Positions 24,685 to 33,917 of a DNA stretch of 64,000 nt are shown one piece after another. Under the pieces are notes generated by a model. That model made no database searches, was not told where the DNA came from, and saw only the letters and a list, made by a program, of their open reading frames with translations. Source of the stretch: Bradyrhizobium tropiciagri (GTDB lineage: Bacteria > Pseudomonadota > Alphaproteobacteria > Rhizobiales > Xanthobacteraceae); NCBI RefSeq assembly GCF_018130545.1, contig NZ_JAFCKF010000008.1:310001-374000 (forward strand), given 5' to 3'. The stretch's first letter is position 1. Every line of letters starts with the position of its first letter. Both the position numbers and the translations under genes were made by a program.

Positions 24685-26217
24685 ATGACTTATAACGCAG
24701 TCTCCTGGCTGCTCGACCGCAACGTCGACGAAGGCCGCGGCGACAAGGTCGTGTTCGACGACACGGTGTCGCAAATCACCTATGGCCAGTTGCAGCAGCA
24801 GACCCGACGGGTCGGCAACATGCTGCGCCGGCTCGGCGTCCGCCGCGAGGAGCGGGTCGCCATGATCATGCTGGACACGGTCGATTTCCCGGTCGTGTTC
24901 CTCGGTGCGATCCGCGCCGGCGTGGTGCCGGTGCCGCTCAACACGCTGCTGACCGCCGAGCAGTACGCCTACATCCTCAGCGATTGCCGCGCGCGCGTGC
25001 TGTTCGTCTCCGAAGCGCTGCTGCCGATCGTGAAGGACATCATCGCGCGGATGCCCGACCTCGAGCATGTCGTGGTCTCCGGCAAGGATGCGCACGGTCA
25101 CAACAAGCTGTCGGATGAGATCGCACGCGAGAGCGATGTGTTCGCGACCGCACCGACCCATGCCGATGAGCCGGCATTCTGGCTCTATTCGTCGGGCTCG
25201 ACCGGCATGCCGAAGGGCGTGCGCCATCTGCATTCCAATCTCGCCGCGACCGCGGAGACCTATGCCAGCAAGGTGCTCGGCATCCGCGAGGACGATGTCG
25301 GCCTGTCGGCGGCAAAGCTGTTCTTCGCCTATGGGCTCGGCAATGCGCTGACCTTCCCGATGTCGGTCGGCGCATCGACGATCCTGAATTCGGAGCGTCC
25401 GACGCCGGCGGTGATGTTCGCGCTGATGAACAAATATCATCCCAGCATCTTCTTCGGCGTGCCGACCTTGTTCGCGGCAATGCTGAACGACGAGGCGACC
25501 AAGGCGCAGTCCGGCGGCAAGCGCCTGCGGGTCTGCACCTCGGCCGGCGAGGCGCTGCCGGAATCGGTCGGCAATGCCTGGCGCGCGCGGTTCGGCGTCG
25601 ACATTCTCGACGGCGTCGGCTCGACCGAACTGCTGCACATCTTCCTGTCGAATGCGCCCGGCGACATCAAATACGGCTCGTCCGGCCGTCCGGTGCCGGG
25701 CTACAAGGTGCGGCTGGTCAACGAGCTCGGCGCCGACGTCGCCGACGGCGAGGTCGGCGAGCTCTTGGTCGATGCACCCTCGGCCGGCGAGAGCTACTGG
25801 AATCAGCGCGCCAAGAGCCGCGCCACCTTCGAAGGCGCCTGGACCCGCACCGGCGACAAATACACACGCGACAGCGATGGCCGTTACACCTTCTGTGGCC
25901 GCGCTGACGACATGTTCAAGGTGTCGGGCATCTGGGTGTCGCCGTTCGAGGTCGAGAGCGCGCTGATCACCCATCCCTCGGTGCTGGAAGCCGCCGTCGT
26001 GCCGGAAGCCGATCCGGAAGGGCTGCTGAAGCCGAAGGCCTATGTGGTGCTGCGGCCAGAGAGCTCGGCCGAAGGCTTGCACGAGGCGCTGAAGGAGCAC
26101 GTCAAGCAGAAGATCGGCCCGTGGAAATATCCGCGCTGGATCGACGTGGTCGACAATCTGCCGAAGACGGCGACGGGCAAGATCCAGCGGTTCAAATTGC
26201 GCGAACACGAGCACTAG
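24685..26217 (+). CDS. bclA: Benzoate-CoA ligase
   Basis: 510 residues, ANL superfamily. P-loop YSSGSTGMPKGVRHLH, core AKLFFAYGLGNALTFPMSVGAS, GSTELLHIFLSNAPGDIKYGSSGRPVPGYKVRL and the catalytic lysine region KTATGKIQRFKLRE at the C-terminus. These match benzoate-CoA ligase family enzymes, which form benzoyl-CoA in the cytoplasm. It opens the box gene set, divergent from boxR. 4-hydroxybenzoate or other substituted benzoates remain possible substrates, but the boxBC neighbours favour benzoate. Confidence 0.9.
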   Translation: MTYNAVSWLLDRNVDEGRGDKVVFDDTVSQITYGQLQQQTRRVGNMLRRLGVRREERVAMIMLDTVDFPVVFLGAIRAGVVPVPLNTLLTAEQYAYILSDCRARVLFVSEALLPIVKDIIARMPDLEHVVVSGKDAHGHNKLSDEIARESDVFATAPTHADEPAFWLYSSGSTGMPKGVRHLHSNLAATAETYASKVLGIREDDVGLSAAKLFFAYGLGNALTFPMSVGASTILNSERPTPAVMFALMNKYHPSIFFGVPTLFAAMLNDEATKAQSGGKRLRVCTSAGEALPESVGNAWRARFGVDILDGVGSTELLHIFLSNAPGDIKYGSSGRPVPGYKVRLVNELGADVADGEVGELLVDAPSAGESYWNQRAKSRATFEGAWTRTGDKYTRDSDGRYTFCGRADDMFKVSGIWVSPFEVESALITHPSVLEAAVVPEADPEGLLKPKAYVVLRPESSAEGLHEALKEHVKQKIGPWKYPRWIDVVDNLPKTATGKIQRFKLREHEH

Positions 26218-26223
26218 CTCTCC

Positions 26224-26365
26224 GTCGTCCCGGCCTAGTGCGCAATTGCGCACGGGAGCCGGGACCCATAACCACAGGCGTCAGTTGTTGCGCGAAAGCC
26301 GTCGAACAGCGTCTCTCAAAACAGGCGCCGCGGCGTATGGGTCCCGGCCTTCGCTGGGACGACGA
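26224..26365. repeat. Palindromic repeat with nested GTGCGCAATTGCGCAC
   Basis: A GTCGTCCCGG...GGGACGAC-type element whose left arm contains an extra 16-base perfect palindrome, GTGCGCAATTGCGCAC (26238-26253). The left 48 bases are identical to those of the copy at 43956, pointing to recent spread. It lies inside the box gene set. Confidence 0.8.
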
Positions 26366-26382
26366 GTGAGGAAGGCCCGACC

Positions 26383-27192
26383 ATGACGAACTTGAATCCC
26401 ACAGGCTTCCTCAGCATCGATGGCGCCGAGCTCGAATATCGCATGATCGGCCCGTCGCCCGAGACGGCGCCGACCATCGTGATGCTGCACGAAGGCCTCG
26501 GCTGCGTCGGGCTGTGGGGTGATTTCCCCGAGAAGCTGCAAGCCGCCACCGGCGCTGGCGTGTTCGCCTATTCGCGTGCGGGCTACGGCGCCTCGTCGCC
26601 GGCTGTTCTGCCGCGTCAGCCCGACTACATGCACCGCGAGGCGCTCGACGTGCTGCCGAAGGTGCTGGAGAGGATCGGCTTGCGCCGCGGTCTCCTGCTC
26701 GGACATTCCGATGGTGGCTCGATCGCGGCGATCTATGCCGGTTCGCATCAGGATCATCGCCTGCACGGCATCGCGCTGGTCGCGCCACACTTCATCGTCG
26801 AGGACGTCTCGGTCGCCTCGATCGCCGAGACCAAGACGGCCTATGAGGCGACCAATCTGAGAGAGAAGCTGGCGCGCTGGCACAAGGATGTCGACAGCAC
26901 CTTCTATGGCTGGAACAAGGCTTGGCTCGACCCAGCCTTCCGCAATTGGGATATCTCGGACTATCTCGCCTATATCCGCGTGCCGGTGCTGATCGTGCAG
27001 GGTGCGGAGGATCAATACGGCACGATGCGCCAGGTCGAGATCGCACAGGACGAATGCTACTGCCCGGTCGATGTCACCATCGTCCCCGGCGCCGGCCACT
27101 CGCCGCACCGCGAGGCGCCCGAGGTGACGCTGGAAGCCGTCACCGAATTCGCCCGGGCGGCGCTGCGCGACGACCCGGTGCTGGCGGCCTGA
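26383..27192 (+). CDS. Alpha/beta hydrolase of the box cluster
   Basis: 269 residues. Nucleophile motif GHSDGGSIAA, an oxyanion-region MLHEGLGCVGLWGDFP, acid near VQGAEDQYGT and histidine in PGAGHSPHREAPE. A hydrolase or lactonase-type protein is regularly found among box genes, where it may hydrolyse a CoA intermediate or lactone by-product of the epoxide pathway; the real role here is unproven. It is on the same strand as bclA and boxC, with a palindromic repeat before it and a BoxR-like site after it. Confidence 0.8.
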   Translation: MTNLNPTGFLSIDGAELEYRMIGPSPETAPTIVMLHEGLGCVGLWGDFPEKLQAATGAGVFAYSRAGYGASSPAVLPRQPDYMHREALDVLPKVLERIGLRRGLLLGHSDGGSIAAIYAGSHQDHRLHGIALVAPHFIVEDVSVASIAETKTAYEATNLREKLARWHKDVDSTFYGWNKAWLDPAFRNWDISDYLAYIRVPVLIVQGAEDQYGTMRQVEIAQDECYCPVDVTIVPGAGHSPHREAPEVTLEAVTEFARAALRDDPVLAA

Positions 27193-27253
27193 CATTTGGT
27201 GCCGGTGCCAGGTCATTGGCCGAGCGAGTGAATTTCCCGAACATGAAACAAAA

Positions 27254-27307
27254 TGCATGTTTTTGCGTTTTGAACTGGACTAGATCGAAAACATGCATTA
27301 TTGTGCA
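27254..27307. promoter_or_regulatory. Three TGCA boxes upstream of boxC, BoxR site candidate
   Basis: TGCA occurs at 27254, 27294 and 27304 within an AT-rich island (ATGCATGTTTTTGCGTTTT, ACATGCATTATTGTGCATAA). BzdR, the paralogue of BoxR, recognises TGCA-containing repeats in Azoarcus. The position 58-111 bases before boxC suits a repressible promoter. Confidence 0.5.
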
Positions 27308-27364
27308 TAAAGACAAGACGAACCTTCGAACGAACAACAGCAAGACAACAGATAAGGGTGGCCC

Positions 27365-29053
27365 ATGGCTGGTGACGATCGCGTCCTTGCGGGCGGGGCG
27401 AAGTACATCGACTTCCAGACCGAGCCGTCGCGTTACCGGCACTGGAAGATCGACGTCGCCGGCGACGTCGCGACGCTGACCATGGACGTCGACGAGAACG
27501 CCGGCCTGTTCGAGGGCTATCAGCTCAAGCTCAATTCCTATGACCTCGGCGTCGACATCGAGCTTGCGGACGCCGTGCAGCGGCTGCGCTTCGAGCATCC
27601 CGAGGTGAAGGTCGTGGTGATGCGCTCGGGCAAGAACCGCGTGTTCTGCGCCGGCGCCAACATCCGCATGCTGGCGGGCTCCACCCACGCCCACAAGGTC
27701 AACTTCTGCAAGTTCACCAACGAGACCCGCAACGGCCTGGAAGACTCCAGCGAGAATTCCGGCCAGAGCTTCATCACCGTCGTCAACGGCACCGCGGCCG
27801 GCGGCGGCTATGAGTTGGCGCTCGCGACCGATCACATCATGATGGCCGATGACGGCGCCGCCGCCGTCGCGTTGCCGGAAGTGCCGCTGCTTGCGGTGCT
27901 GCCGGGCACCGGCGGGCTGACGCGCGTTGTCGACAAGCGCAAGGTGCGCCGCGACCACGCCGACTTCTTCTGCACCATCGAGGAAGGCATCAAGGGCAAG
28001 CGCGCGGTGCAGTGGCGGCTGGTCGACGAGATCGCGCCGAACTCCAAGCTCGAGGGCAAGCTTGCCGAGCGCGTCAAGGAATTCGCCGCGAAGTCGAAGC
28101 GCAACGGCGCGGGCAAGGGCCTCGCACTGACGCCGCTCGCGCGCACCATCGACGACAGCGCGATCCGCTACGGCTTCGTCAGCGTCGACATCGATCGCGC
28201 GGCGCGGATCGCGACCATCTCGATCAAGGCGCCGGAAACCACCGCACCCGCTGACATCGACGGCATGATCGCCCAGGGCGCGTCGTTCTGGCCGCTGCAG
28301 GTCGCGCGCGAACTCGACGATGCGATCCTGCATCTGCGCATCAACGAGCTCGAGATCGCGATGCTGGTGTTCAAGAGCCACGGCGATCGCGCCAATGTCG
28401 TGTCCTATGACGCGTTCCTGGAGGCCAACAAGGCGCACTGGCTGGTCAACGAGGTCAGGCATTACTGGAAACGCGTGCTCAAGCGCATCGACGTCACCTC
28501 GCGCACGCTGGTGACGCTGGTCGAGCCGGGCTCCTGCTTCGTCGGCACTTTGGCCGAGCTCGTGTTCGCCGCCGACCGCTCCTACATGCTGATCGGCCAG
28601 AAGCAGGGCGACAACCGCCCGCCGCCGGCGATCGAGCTGACGGCGATGAATTTCGGGCCCTATCCGATGAGCCACGGCCTGACCCGGCTGCAATCGCGTT
28701 TCCAGGCCGATCGGTCGGATCTGGAGCGCGCGCAAGCCTCGATCGGCAAGGCGCTCGATGCGGAGGAGGCCGAGGAGCTCGGCCTCGTCACCTTCGCGCT
28801 CGACGACATCGACTGGGACGACGAGGTCCGCGTGTTCTTCGAGGAGCGCACCTCGTTCTCGCCCGACGGCCTCACCGGCATGGAAGCCAATCTGCGCTTC
28901 GTCGGTCCGGAGACCATGGAATCGAAGATCTTCTCGCGCCTCACCGCGTGGCAGAACTGGATCTTCCAGCGGCCCAACGCGGTCGGTGAGGACGGCGCGC
29001 TGCGCCGCTACGGCACCGGCCAGAAGGCGCAATTCGACATGACGCGAGTTTAA
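27365..29053 (+). CDS. boxC: 2,3-epoxybenzoyl-CoA dihydrolase (benzoyl-CoA-dihydrodiol lyase)
   Basis: 562 residues, about twice a normal crotonase, as expected for BoxC. The first crotonase module has SGKNRVFCAGANIRMLAG, TAAGGGYELALATDHIMMADDGAAAVALPEVPLLAVLPGTGGLTRV; the second has VEPGSCFVGTLAELVFAADRSYMLIG. BoxC opens and cleaves the epoxide to 3,4-dehydroadipyl-CoA semialdehyde and formate. It has AAGGGTGG before the ATG and is followed after 12 bases by boxB. Full length. Confidence 0.95.
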   Translation: MAGDDRVLAGGAKYIDFQTEPSRYRHWKIDVAGDVATLTMDVDENAGLFEGYQLKLNSYDLGVDIELADAVQRLRFEHPEVKVVVMRSGKNRVFCAGANIRMLAGSTHAHKVNFCKFTNETRNGLEDSSENSGQSFITVVNGTAAGGGYELALATDHIMMADDGAAAVALPEVPLLAVLPGTGGLTRVVDKRKVRRDHADFFCTIEEGIKGKRAVQWRLVDEIAPNSKLEGKLAERVKEFAAKSKRNGAGKGLALTPLARTIDDSAIRYGFVSVDIDRAARIATISIKAPETTAPADIDGMIAQGASFWPLQVARELDDAILHLRINELEIAMLVFKSHGDRANVVSYDAFLEANKAHWLVNEVRHYWKRVLKRIDVTSRTLVTLVEPGSCFVGTLAELVFAADRSYMLIGQKQGDNRPPPAIELTAMNFGPYPMSHGLTRLQSRFQADRSDLERAQASIGKALDAEEAEELGLVTFALDDIDWDDEVRVFFEERTSFSPDGLTGMEANLRFVGPETMESKIFSRLTAWQNWIFQRPNAVGEDGALRRYGTGQKAQFDMTRV

Positions 29054-29065
29054 GGGAGCACGGCC

Positions 29066-30517
29066 ATGAACATGAACATCATGAACGTCGATTACTCGAC
29101 CAAGATTCCGAACAATGTGAATCTCGCCGAGGACCGCCAGGTGCTGAAGGCGCTGGAGGGCTGGCATCCCGGCTACATGGACTGGTGGAAGGACATGGGG
29201 CCGGACGGCTTCCAGGAGTCGCTGGTCTATCTGCGCACCGCCTATTCGGTCGATCCGCGCGGCTGGGCCAAGTTCGACTACGTGCGGATGCCGGAATATC
29301 GTTGGGGCATTCTCCTTGCTCCGCAGGAAGAGAACCGTGTCATTCCGTTCGGCGAGGATTTCGGCAAGCCGGCCTGGCAGGAAGTTCCCGGTGAGCATCG
29401 CGCCACGCTGCGCCGGCTGATCGTGATCCAGGGCGACACCGAGCCGGCCTCGGTCGAACAACAGCGCCACCTCGGCAAGACCGCGCCGTCGCTCTACGAC
29501 ATGCGCAATCTGTTCCAGGTTAATGTCGAGGAAGGCCGCCATCTCTGGGCGATGGTTTACTTGTTGCAGAAATATTTCGGCCGCGACGGCCGCGAGGAGG
29601 CCGATGATTTGCTGCGCCGCCGCTCGGGTGACGCGGATAGCCCGCGCATGCTCGGCGCCTTCAACGAGGCGACGCCGGACTGGCTGTCGTTCTTCATGTT
29701 CACCTACTTCACCGATCGCGACGGCAAGATGCAGCTGCACTCGCTGGCGCAGTCGGGCTTCGACCCGCTGTCGCGCACCTGCCGCTTCATGCTGACCGAA
29801 GAAGCCCACCACATGTTCGTCGGCGAGACCGGCATCACCCGCGTCGTGCAGCGCACCTGCGATGCGATGAACGAAGCCGGCATCACCGATCCGAACGATA
29901 TCGCCAGGATCCGCGCGCTCGGCGTGATCGACCTGCCGACGATCCAGAAGAAGCTGAACCTGCACTATTCGCTGTCGCTTGATCTGTTCGGCTCAGAAGT
30001 GTCGACCAACGCTGCCAACGCCTTCAACGCCGGCATCAAGGGCCGCTACAAGGAAACCACGATCGAGGACGATCACCAACTCAAGAGCTCGACCTATCCG
30101 GTCATGAAGATGGTGGACGGCCAGATCAAGCTGGTCGACGAGCCGGCGCTGACCGCACTCAACATGCGGCTGCGCGACGACTACACGCAGGATTGCGTCA
30201 AGGGCATGCTGCGCTGGAACAAGGTGATCTCGACTGCGGGCATCGATTACAAGCTCGCGGTGCCGCACACCGCCTTCCACCGCCAGATCGGCGAGTTCAA
30301 GGACATCCATGCGACGCCCGATGGCCTGCTGATCGACGACGCCACCTGGGCCAAGCGCAAGAACGACTGGCTGCCCTCGACCGCGGACGGCGACTTCATC
30401 GCTTCGCTGATGAAGCCGGTCACCGAGCCCGGCGAGTTCGCCTCCTGGATCTCGGCGCCCAAGGTCGGCATCGACAACAAGCCCGGCGACTTCGAATATG
30501 TGAGGATCGAGAGCTGA
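29066..30517 (+). CDS. boxB: Benzoyl-CoA 2,3-epoxidase, di-iron oxygenase subunit
   Basis: 483 residues. Ferritin-like di-iron carboxylate ligands are visible in NVEEGRHLWAMVYLL and TEEAHHMFVGETG. The sequence YSTKIPNNVNLAEDRQVLKALEGWHPGYMDWWKDMGPDGFQ is typical for BoxB. It epoxidises benzoyl-CoA with O2, taking electrons from the BoxA reductase. No boxA gene is found in the window, which is unusual because boxA generally sits beside boxB. A strong terminator follows. Confidence 0.95.
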   Translation: MNMNIMNVDYSTKIPNNVNLAEDRQVLKALEGWHPGYMDWWKDMGPDGFQESLVYLRTAYSVDPRGWAKFDYVRMPEYRWGILLAPQEENRVIPFGEDFGKPAWQEVPGEHRATLRRLIVIQGDTEPASVEQQRHLGKTAPSLYDMRNLFQVNVEEGRHLWAMVYLLQKYFGRDGREEADDLLRRRSGDADSPRMLGAFNEATPDWLSFFMFTYFTDRDGKMQLHSLAQSGFDPLSRTCRFMLTEEAHHMFVGETGITRVVQRTCDAMNEAGITDPNDIARIRALGVIDLPTIQKKLNLHYSLSLDLFGSEVSTNAANAFNAGIKGRYKETTIEDDHQLKSSTYPVMKMVDGQIKLVDEPALTALNMRLRDDYTQDCVKGMLRWNKVISTAGIDYKLAVPHTAFHRQIGEFKDIHATPDGLLIDDATWAKRKNDWLPSTADGDFIASLMKPVTEPGEFASWISAPKVGIDNKPGDFEYVRIES

Positions 30518-30523
30518 TTGTCT

Positions 30524-30574
30524 TGAGCATGATCCGGAAAAGTGTGAAGCGGTTCTCCGAAAAGATCATGCTCA
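30524..30574. repeat. Small palindromic repeat, TGAGCATGATC type
   Basis: Exact 11-base arms TGAGCATGATC (30524-30534) and GATCATGCTCA (30564-30574), with inner CCGGAAAA/TCCGAAAA. It begins seven bases after the boxB stop. This motif is common in Bradyrhizobium genomes; a fragment (GGATCATGATCCGG) is near 58381. Confidence 0.75.
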
Positions 30575-30644
30575 GTCAACAAAGAAGGTCATGATGCGGG
30601 TTCGCATCGTGACCTGAAAGTTCCTCTCCTCCCGGAGGGGCTGG

Positions 30645-30687
30645 AAAGGGGTGAGCCGATAAGGTCCTGGCTCGCCCCTTTTCTATT
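30645..30687 (+). terminator. Rho-independent terminator after boxB
   Basis: AAAGGGGTGAGCC (30645-30657) pairs with GGCTCGCCCCTTT (30669-30681), 13 bases with one G-T position, followed by TTCTATTT. It ends the box transcript. The remaining stretch 30518-30837 holds the small palindrome at 30524 and otherwise no gene. Confidence 0.75.
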
Positions 30688-30837
30688 TGAGGAGTGCGTT
30701 CGCTCATGCGTGGCCAAGCGCTCGCGCGTCCCGCTTGACAAGTGCGATGGGTTCGCGCGGAGTTCACCTACTCAACACATGAACCGCGATGTTCGCTTGC
30801 ATCTGTTGTCGCGGTTCAGGAATTTGGCGGGGCTATC

Positions 30838-31677
30838 ATGGGTGAAGAGATTTTTCCGGGGCCGACATTGCGTTCGTTCAAGCTCCAACTCGGCGGGCAG
30901 GCGATTGCGGGCGTCGAGAGCGCGGGCACCGGCCGCGACATCCTGCTGATCCACGGCAATTCGTCGTCGTCCCATATCTGGCAGAAGCAACTTCAGGGAC
31001 CGCTCGGCGCCAAATACCGGCTGATCGCGATCGACCTTCCCGGTCATGGCGACTCATCGCCGGCGCCCGATCCTGAGCATGGCTATTCCGGTGCAGGCTA
31101 TGCCGGCTGCATTGCCGCCGCCGCACGAGAACTCGGTCTGAAGGACGCGGTGGTGGTGGGCTGGAGCCTCGGCGGGCACGCCGTGCTCAACGCCGCGCCG
31201 TCATTGCCGATGGCGGCCGGGCTAATGATCTTCGGCACGCCGCCGATCGCCAAGACGCCGGACGGATTTTCCGGCTTCAAGGGACTGTCGGCGACCACCT
31301 TCACGCCGGCGCCGGATGATGCCGCGATCGCGGAGTGGCTGAAAACGCTGTTCGCGCCGGACTATACGCCGCAGCCCCCGTTCGTCGACGGTGATTTCCG
31401 CCGCACCGACGGCAATGCGCGCGGCTATCTCGGTGCCAGCGTGCAGGCTGGCCGCTTCGCCGATGAGGCCGAGATCGTGCGCGGCCTCAGGATCCCGCTC
31501 GCGATCGTGCATGGCAGCGAGGAGCAGATGGTCGATCTCGGCTATCTGCAACGGCTGTCCGCGCCGACATTGTGGCGCGGCCAGGTTCAGGTGGTCGACG
31601 GCGCCGGTCATGCCACGCAATGGGAAAAGGCCGACACGTTCGACCACCTCGTCGACGCATTCGCGTCGAGTATCTGA
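30838..31677 (+). CDS. Alpha/beta hydrolase
   Basis: 279 residues from the ATG at 30838, with GGCGGGG upstream; longer in-frame starts lack a ribosome site. Motifs: oxyanion strand DILLIHGNSSSSHIWQKQL, nucleophile VVGWSLGGHAVLN, acid near VHGSEEQMVD and histidine VDGAGHATQWEKAD. Typical of C-C hydrolases or esterases in aromatic degradation, but the specific substrate is not evident. A separate transcription unit between the box terminator and a terminator at 31715. Confidence 0.82.
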   Translation: MGEEIFPGPTLRSFKLQLGGQAIAGVESAGTGRDILLIHGNSSSSHIWQKQLQGPLGAKYRLIAIDLPGHGDSSPAPDPEHGYSGAGYAGCIAAAARELGLKDAVVVGWSLGGHAVLNAAPSLPMAAGLMIFGTPPIAKTPDGFSGFKGLSATTFTPAPDDAAIAEWLKTLFAPDYTPQPPFVDGDFRRTDGNARGYLGASVQAGRFADEAEIVRGLRIPLAIVHGSEEQMVDLGYLQRLSAPTLWRGQVQVVDGAGHATQWEKADTFDHLVDAFASSI

Positions 31678-31714
31678 GCTCTGACCGTTTCTCTCCTTTG
31701 GGGAGAGGAAGGAG

Positions 31715-31747
31715 AGGGGTGAGCCCAAAGGCTCGCCCCTTCTTTTG
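31715..31747. terminator. Terminator between convergent hydrolase and SDR genes
   Basis: AGGGGTGAGCC (31715-31725), loop CAAA, GGCTCGCCCCT (31730-31740), then TTCTTTT. The stem is almost the same as that of the terminator at 30645, suggesting duplication or a shared terminator module. Confidence 0.75.
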
Positions 31748-31761
31748 TCCAGATGCGGCGC

Positions 31762-32562
31762 TTACCCCGCGATCTCAAGCCCCGCGGTCGCGTAGACCAC
31801 GCCGCCATCGACGGCAATGGTGTTGCCGACCACATAGTCGCCGGCGCGCGAGGCGAGATAGATCGCGGTGCCCGCCATGTCTTCGTCGGTGCCGACCCGC
31901 CGCGACGGTACGCGTTGCGCGACTTCGTCGGCGTGATCGCGCGCGGCACGGTTCATGTCCGACTTGAAGGCGCCCGGCGCGATCGCGGTGACGTTGATGT
32001 TGTCCTTGATCAGGCGCGTCGCCATCCGCCGCGTCAGATGAATCACCGCAGCCTTGCTGGCGGCATAGGAGTAGGTCTCCATCGGGTTGACGAAGATGCC
32101 GTCGATCGAGGCGATGTTGATCACCTTGCCCGGTCTGTCATGGGACGCTGCGGCGCGCAGCGGCTTGGCCAGCGCCTTAGTCAGGAAGAAGATCGACTTG
32201 ACGTTGAGGTTCATCACCTTATCCCAGCCGCTCTCCGGGAATTCGTCGAAATCCGCGCCCCATGCCGCGCCGGCGTTGTTGACCAGGATGTCGAGCTTCG
32301 GCTCGCGCTTGATGATCTCGCCCGCGAGCTTGTCGCAGCCCTCGACGGTCGAGATGTCGATCGGCAGCGCGATGCATTCGCCGTCATAGGCGGCTGACAG
32401 CTCCTGGGCGGTAGCCTCGCAGGGGCCTGCCTTGCGCGCGGTGATGTAGACCCTGGCGGCGCCCTGCGCGAGGAAACCGGCCGCGATCATCTTGCCGATG
32501 CCGCGCGATCCCCCGGTCACCACGGCGACGCGGCCCTTCAGTGAGAACAGATCCTTGAACAT
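31762..32562 (-). CDS. SDR family oxidoreductase
   Basis: 266 residues starting at the ATG at 32562, which has GGAGG six bases before it; a weaker ATG is four codons upstream. Cofactor motif TGGSRGIGKM, NNAGAAWG, catalytic serine in IASIDG and YSYAASK with the Y and K. The closing DGGVVYATAG is typical of classical SDRs of the 3-ketoacyl reductase/gluconate dehydrogenase kind. NADP(H) is likely because of the basic residue after TGGS. Substrate unknown. Confidence 0.88.
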   Translation of the reverse strand: MFKDLFSLKGRVAVVTGGSRGIGKMIAAGFLAQGAARVYITARKAGPCEATAQELSAAYDGECIALPIDISTVEGCDKLAGEIIKREPKLDILVNNAGAAWGADFDEFPESGWDKVMNLNVKSIFFLTKALAKPLRAAASHDRPGKVINIASIDGIFVNPMETYSYAASKAAVIHLTRRMATRLIKDNINVTAIAPGAFKSDMNRAARDHADEVAQRVPSRRVGTDEDMAGTAIYLASRAGDYVVGNTIAVDGGVVYATAGLEIAG

Positions 32563-32680
32563 GCGCTCCTCCATTTGCGTTGCCCGTGGTTCTGGGCGCG
32601 GCGGAGGACCGAGTCAAGAAGAGGGAAGGAATCTGTAGCCCGGATGGAGCGTAGCAAAATCCGGGCTACGAACAGCTGGC

Positions 32681-33817
32681 CTAGGCCGCGTCGATGCGGC
32701 GAAAACCGTTCCACACCGCGGTGGCGGCGCCGGAGGTCAAGACCGGCAACAGGCGCGCGTCCTGGTAGTTGCCATTTAGCGAGACCCGCTGCAGCGCGGT
32801 CATGTGGTCGGCGCTTTCGGGAAACAGCATGCCCGGCCGCGTCGTCACCGCGGTCTTGAAGCCGATCGACCTCGCGAGCGCGAATTCGCGCTGGCCTGCG
32901 GCGATCCGGTCGCCATAGGGATAGGCGAGGTGCGCGACCGGCCGCTGCAGCGCGTCCTCGATCCGCGCCCGGCTGGTGGCAAGCTCGAACGAGGCGATGG
33001 TCTCAGTCTGCCTGGCGAGATTGCAATGGCTGATGGTGTGCGCGCCGATGGTGACCAGCGGATCGTCGGCGAAGCCGCGCAGCTCGTCCCATGACATGCA
33101 GAGCTCGCGCGCGATGCCGGCCTCGTCGACGCCATGGCGGACGCACAGCGCGGAGATCGCGGCCTGCATCTCCTGCTCGCCCGGCAGCGAACGGAGCCAG
33201 TCATGCATGCGGCCGAAGGCGGCGCGCTTGGCCTGCGGCGTCGACGTGTCGATCGTCGTCGTGCCATCGATCGGCACCTCGATTGCGGAGGCGCTCGCGA
33301 TCACCCGCTCCAGCGCGATCCACCACAATTTGCCGCAGCCCTCGGCGAAGTCGCTCGCGACATAGACGGTGAACGGCGCACCGAACTCGCGCATCACGGG
33401 CAGCGCGAAGTCGCGGTTGTCGCGATAGCCGTCGTCACAGGTGAAGCAGGCGAAGCGCCGCGCGAAATTCCGTTCGGTGAGGCGGCGATGCGCCTCGTCC
33501 ATGCTGACGACGTCGACGTCGAGCGCGCGCAGATGCGTCAGCATCGCACGCAGGAAATCCGGTGTGACCTCGAGATGATGGTTGGGCTGGAACACGTCGC
33601 CGCGCCGCGGCCGGACGTGGTGCAGCATGAAGATGGCGCCGACACCGGCGAAAATCGGCCGCAACAGATGGTGTGCGCCGGAGAAATACAACGCCTCGAG
33701 CCCGGCACGGATCACGGTGTTGCGGAGTTGTTTCATGAGGGCGCGGGCCGGCCGATTTGCATTCCGCCGCAAACTTAGCGAAAGACCACTGAAGAAACTG
33801 TTATCCCGGTCCGACAT
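32681..33817 (-). CDS. Polysaccharide deacetylase (NodB-like, CE4) family protein
   Basis: 378 residues with the ATG at 33817 (GGGGGTGCC upstream); an alternative start is 33736. CE4 features: FTCDDGYRDNRDFALPVMREFGAPFTVYVASDFA (motif 1, D-D), HTISHCNLARQTETIASFELATSR (motif 2, H-x-x-x-H) and VAHLAYPYGDR (motif 3). It probably removes N- or O-acetyl groups from an envelope or exported polysaccharide using a divalent metal. No clear signal peptide. The gene is divergent from the OmpA-like gene. Confidence 0.82.
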   Translation of the reverse strand: MSDRDNSFFSGLSLSLRRNANRPARALMKQLRNTVIRAGLEALYFSGAHHLLRPIFAGVGAIFMLHHVRPRRGDVFQPNHHLEVTPDFLRAMLTHLRALDVDVVSMDEAHRRLTERNFARRFACFTCDDGYRDNRDFALPVMREFGAPFTVYVASDFAEGCGKLWWIALERVIASASAIEVPIDGTTTIDTSTPQAKRAAFGRMHDWLRSLPGEQEMQAAISALCVRHGVDEAGIARELCMSWDELRGFADDPLVTIGAHTISHCNLARQTETIASFELATSRARIEDALQRPVAHLAYPYGDRIAAGQREFALARSIGFKTAVTTRPGMLFPESADHMTALQRVSLNGNYQDARLLPVLTSGAATAVWNGFRRIDAA

Positions 33818-33917
33818 GGCACCCCCGCCATGGCACTTGATTTGGGCGCCTGATTTGGGGTTTGACAGTCGGCCAAGGGTTTGTTTTCTCTCTGGTTCCC
33901 GACCCGCAGGACGCTGA

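Noticed and set aside
27140-29965. Minus-strand open frame of 941 codons opposite boxC and boxB
   Set aside because: Entirely antisense to two intact, well-recognised genes; no family motif and typical shadow composition.
30838-31677. This alpha/beta hydrolase as part of the box operon
   Set aside because: A strong terminator at 30645-30687 separates it from boxB, so co-transcription is not supported.
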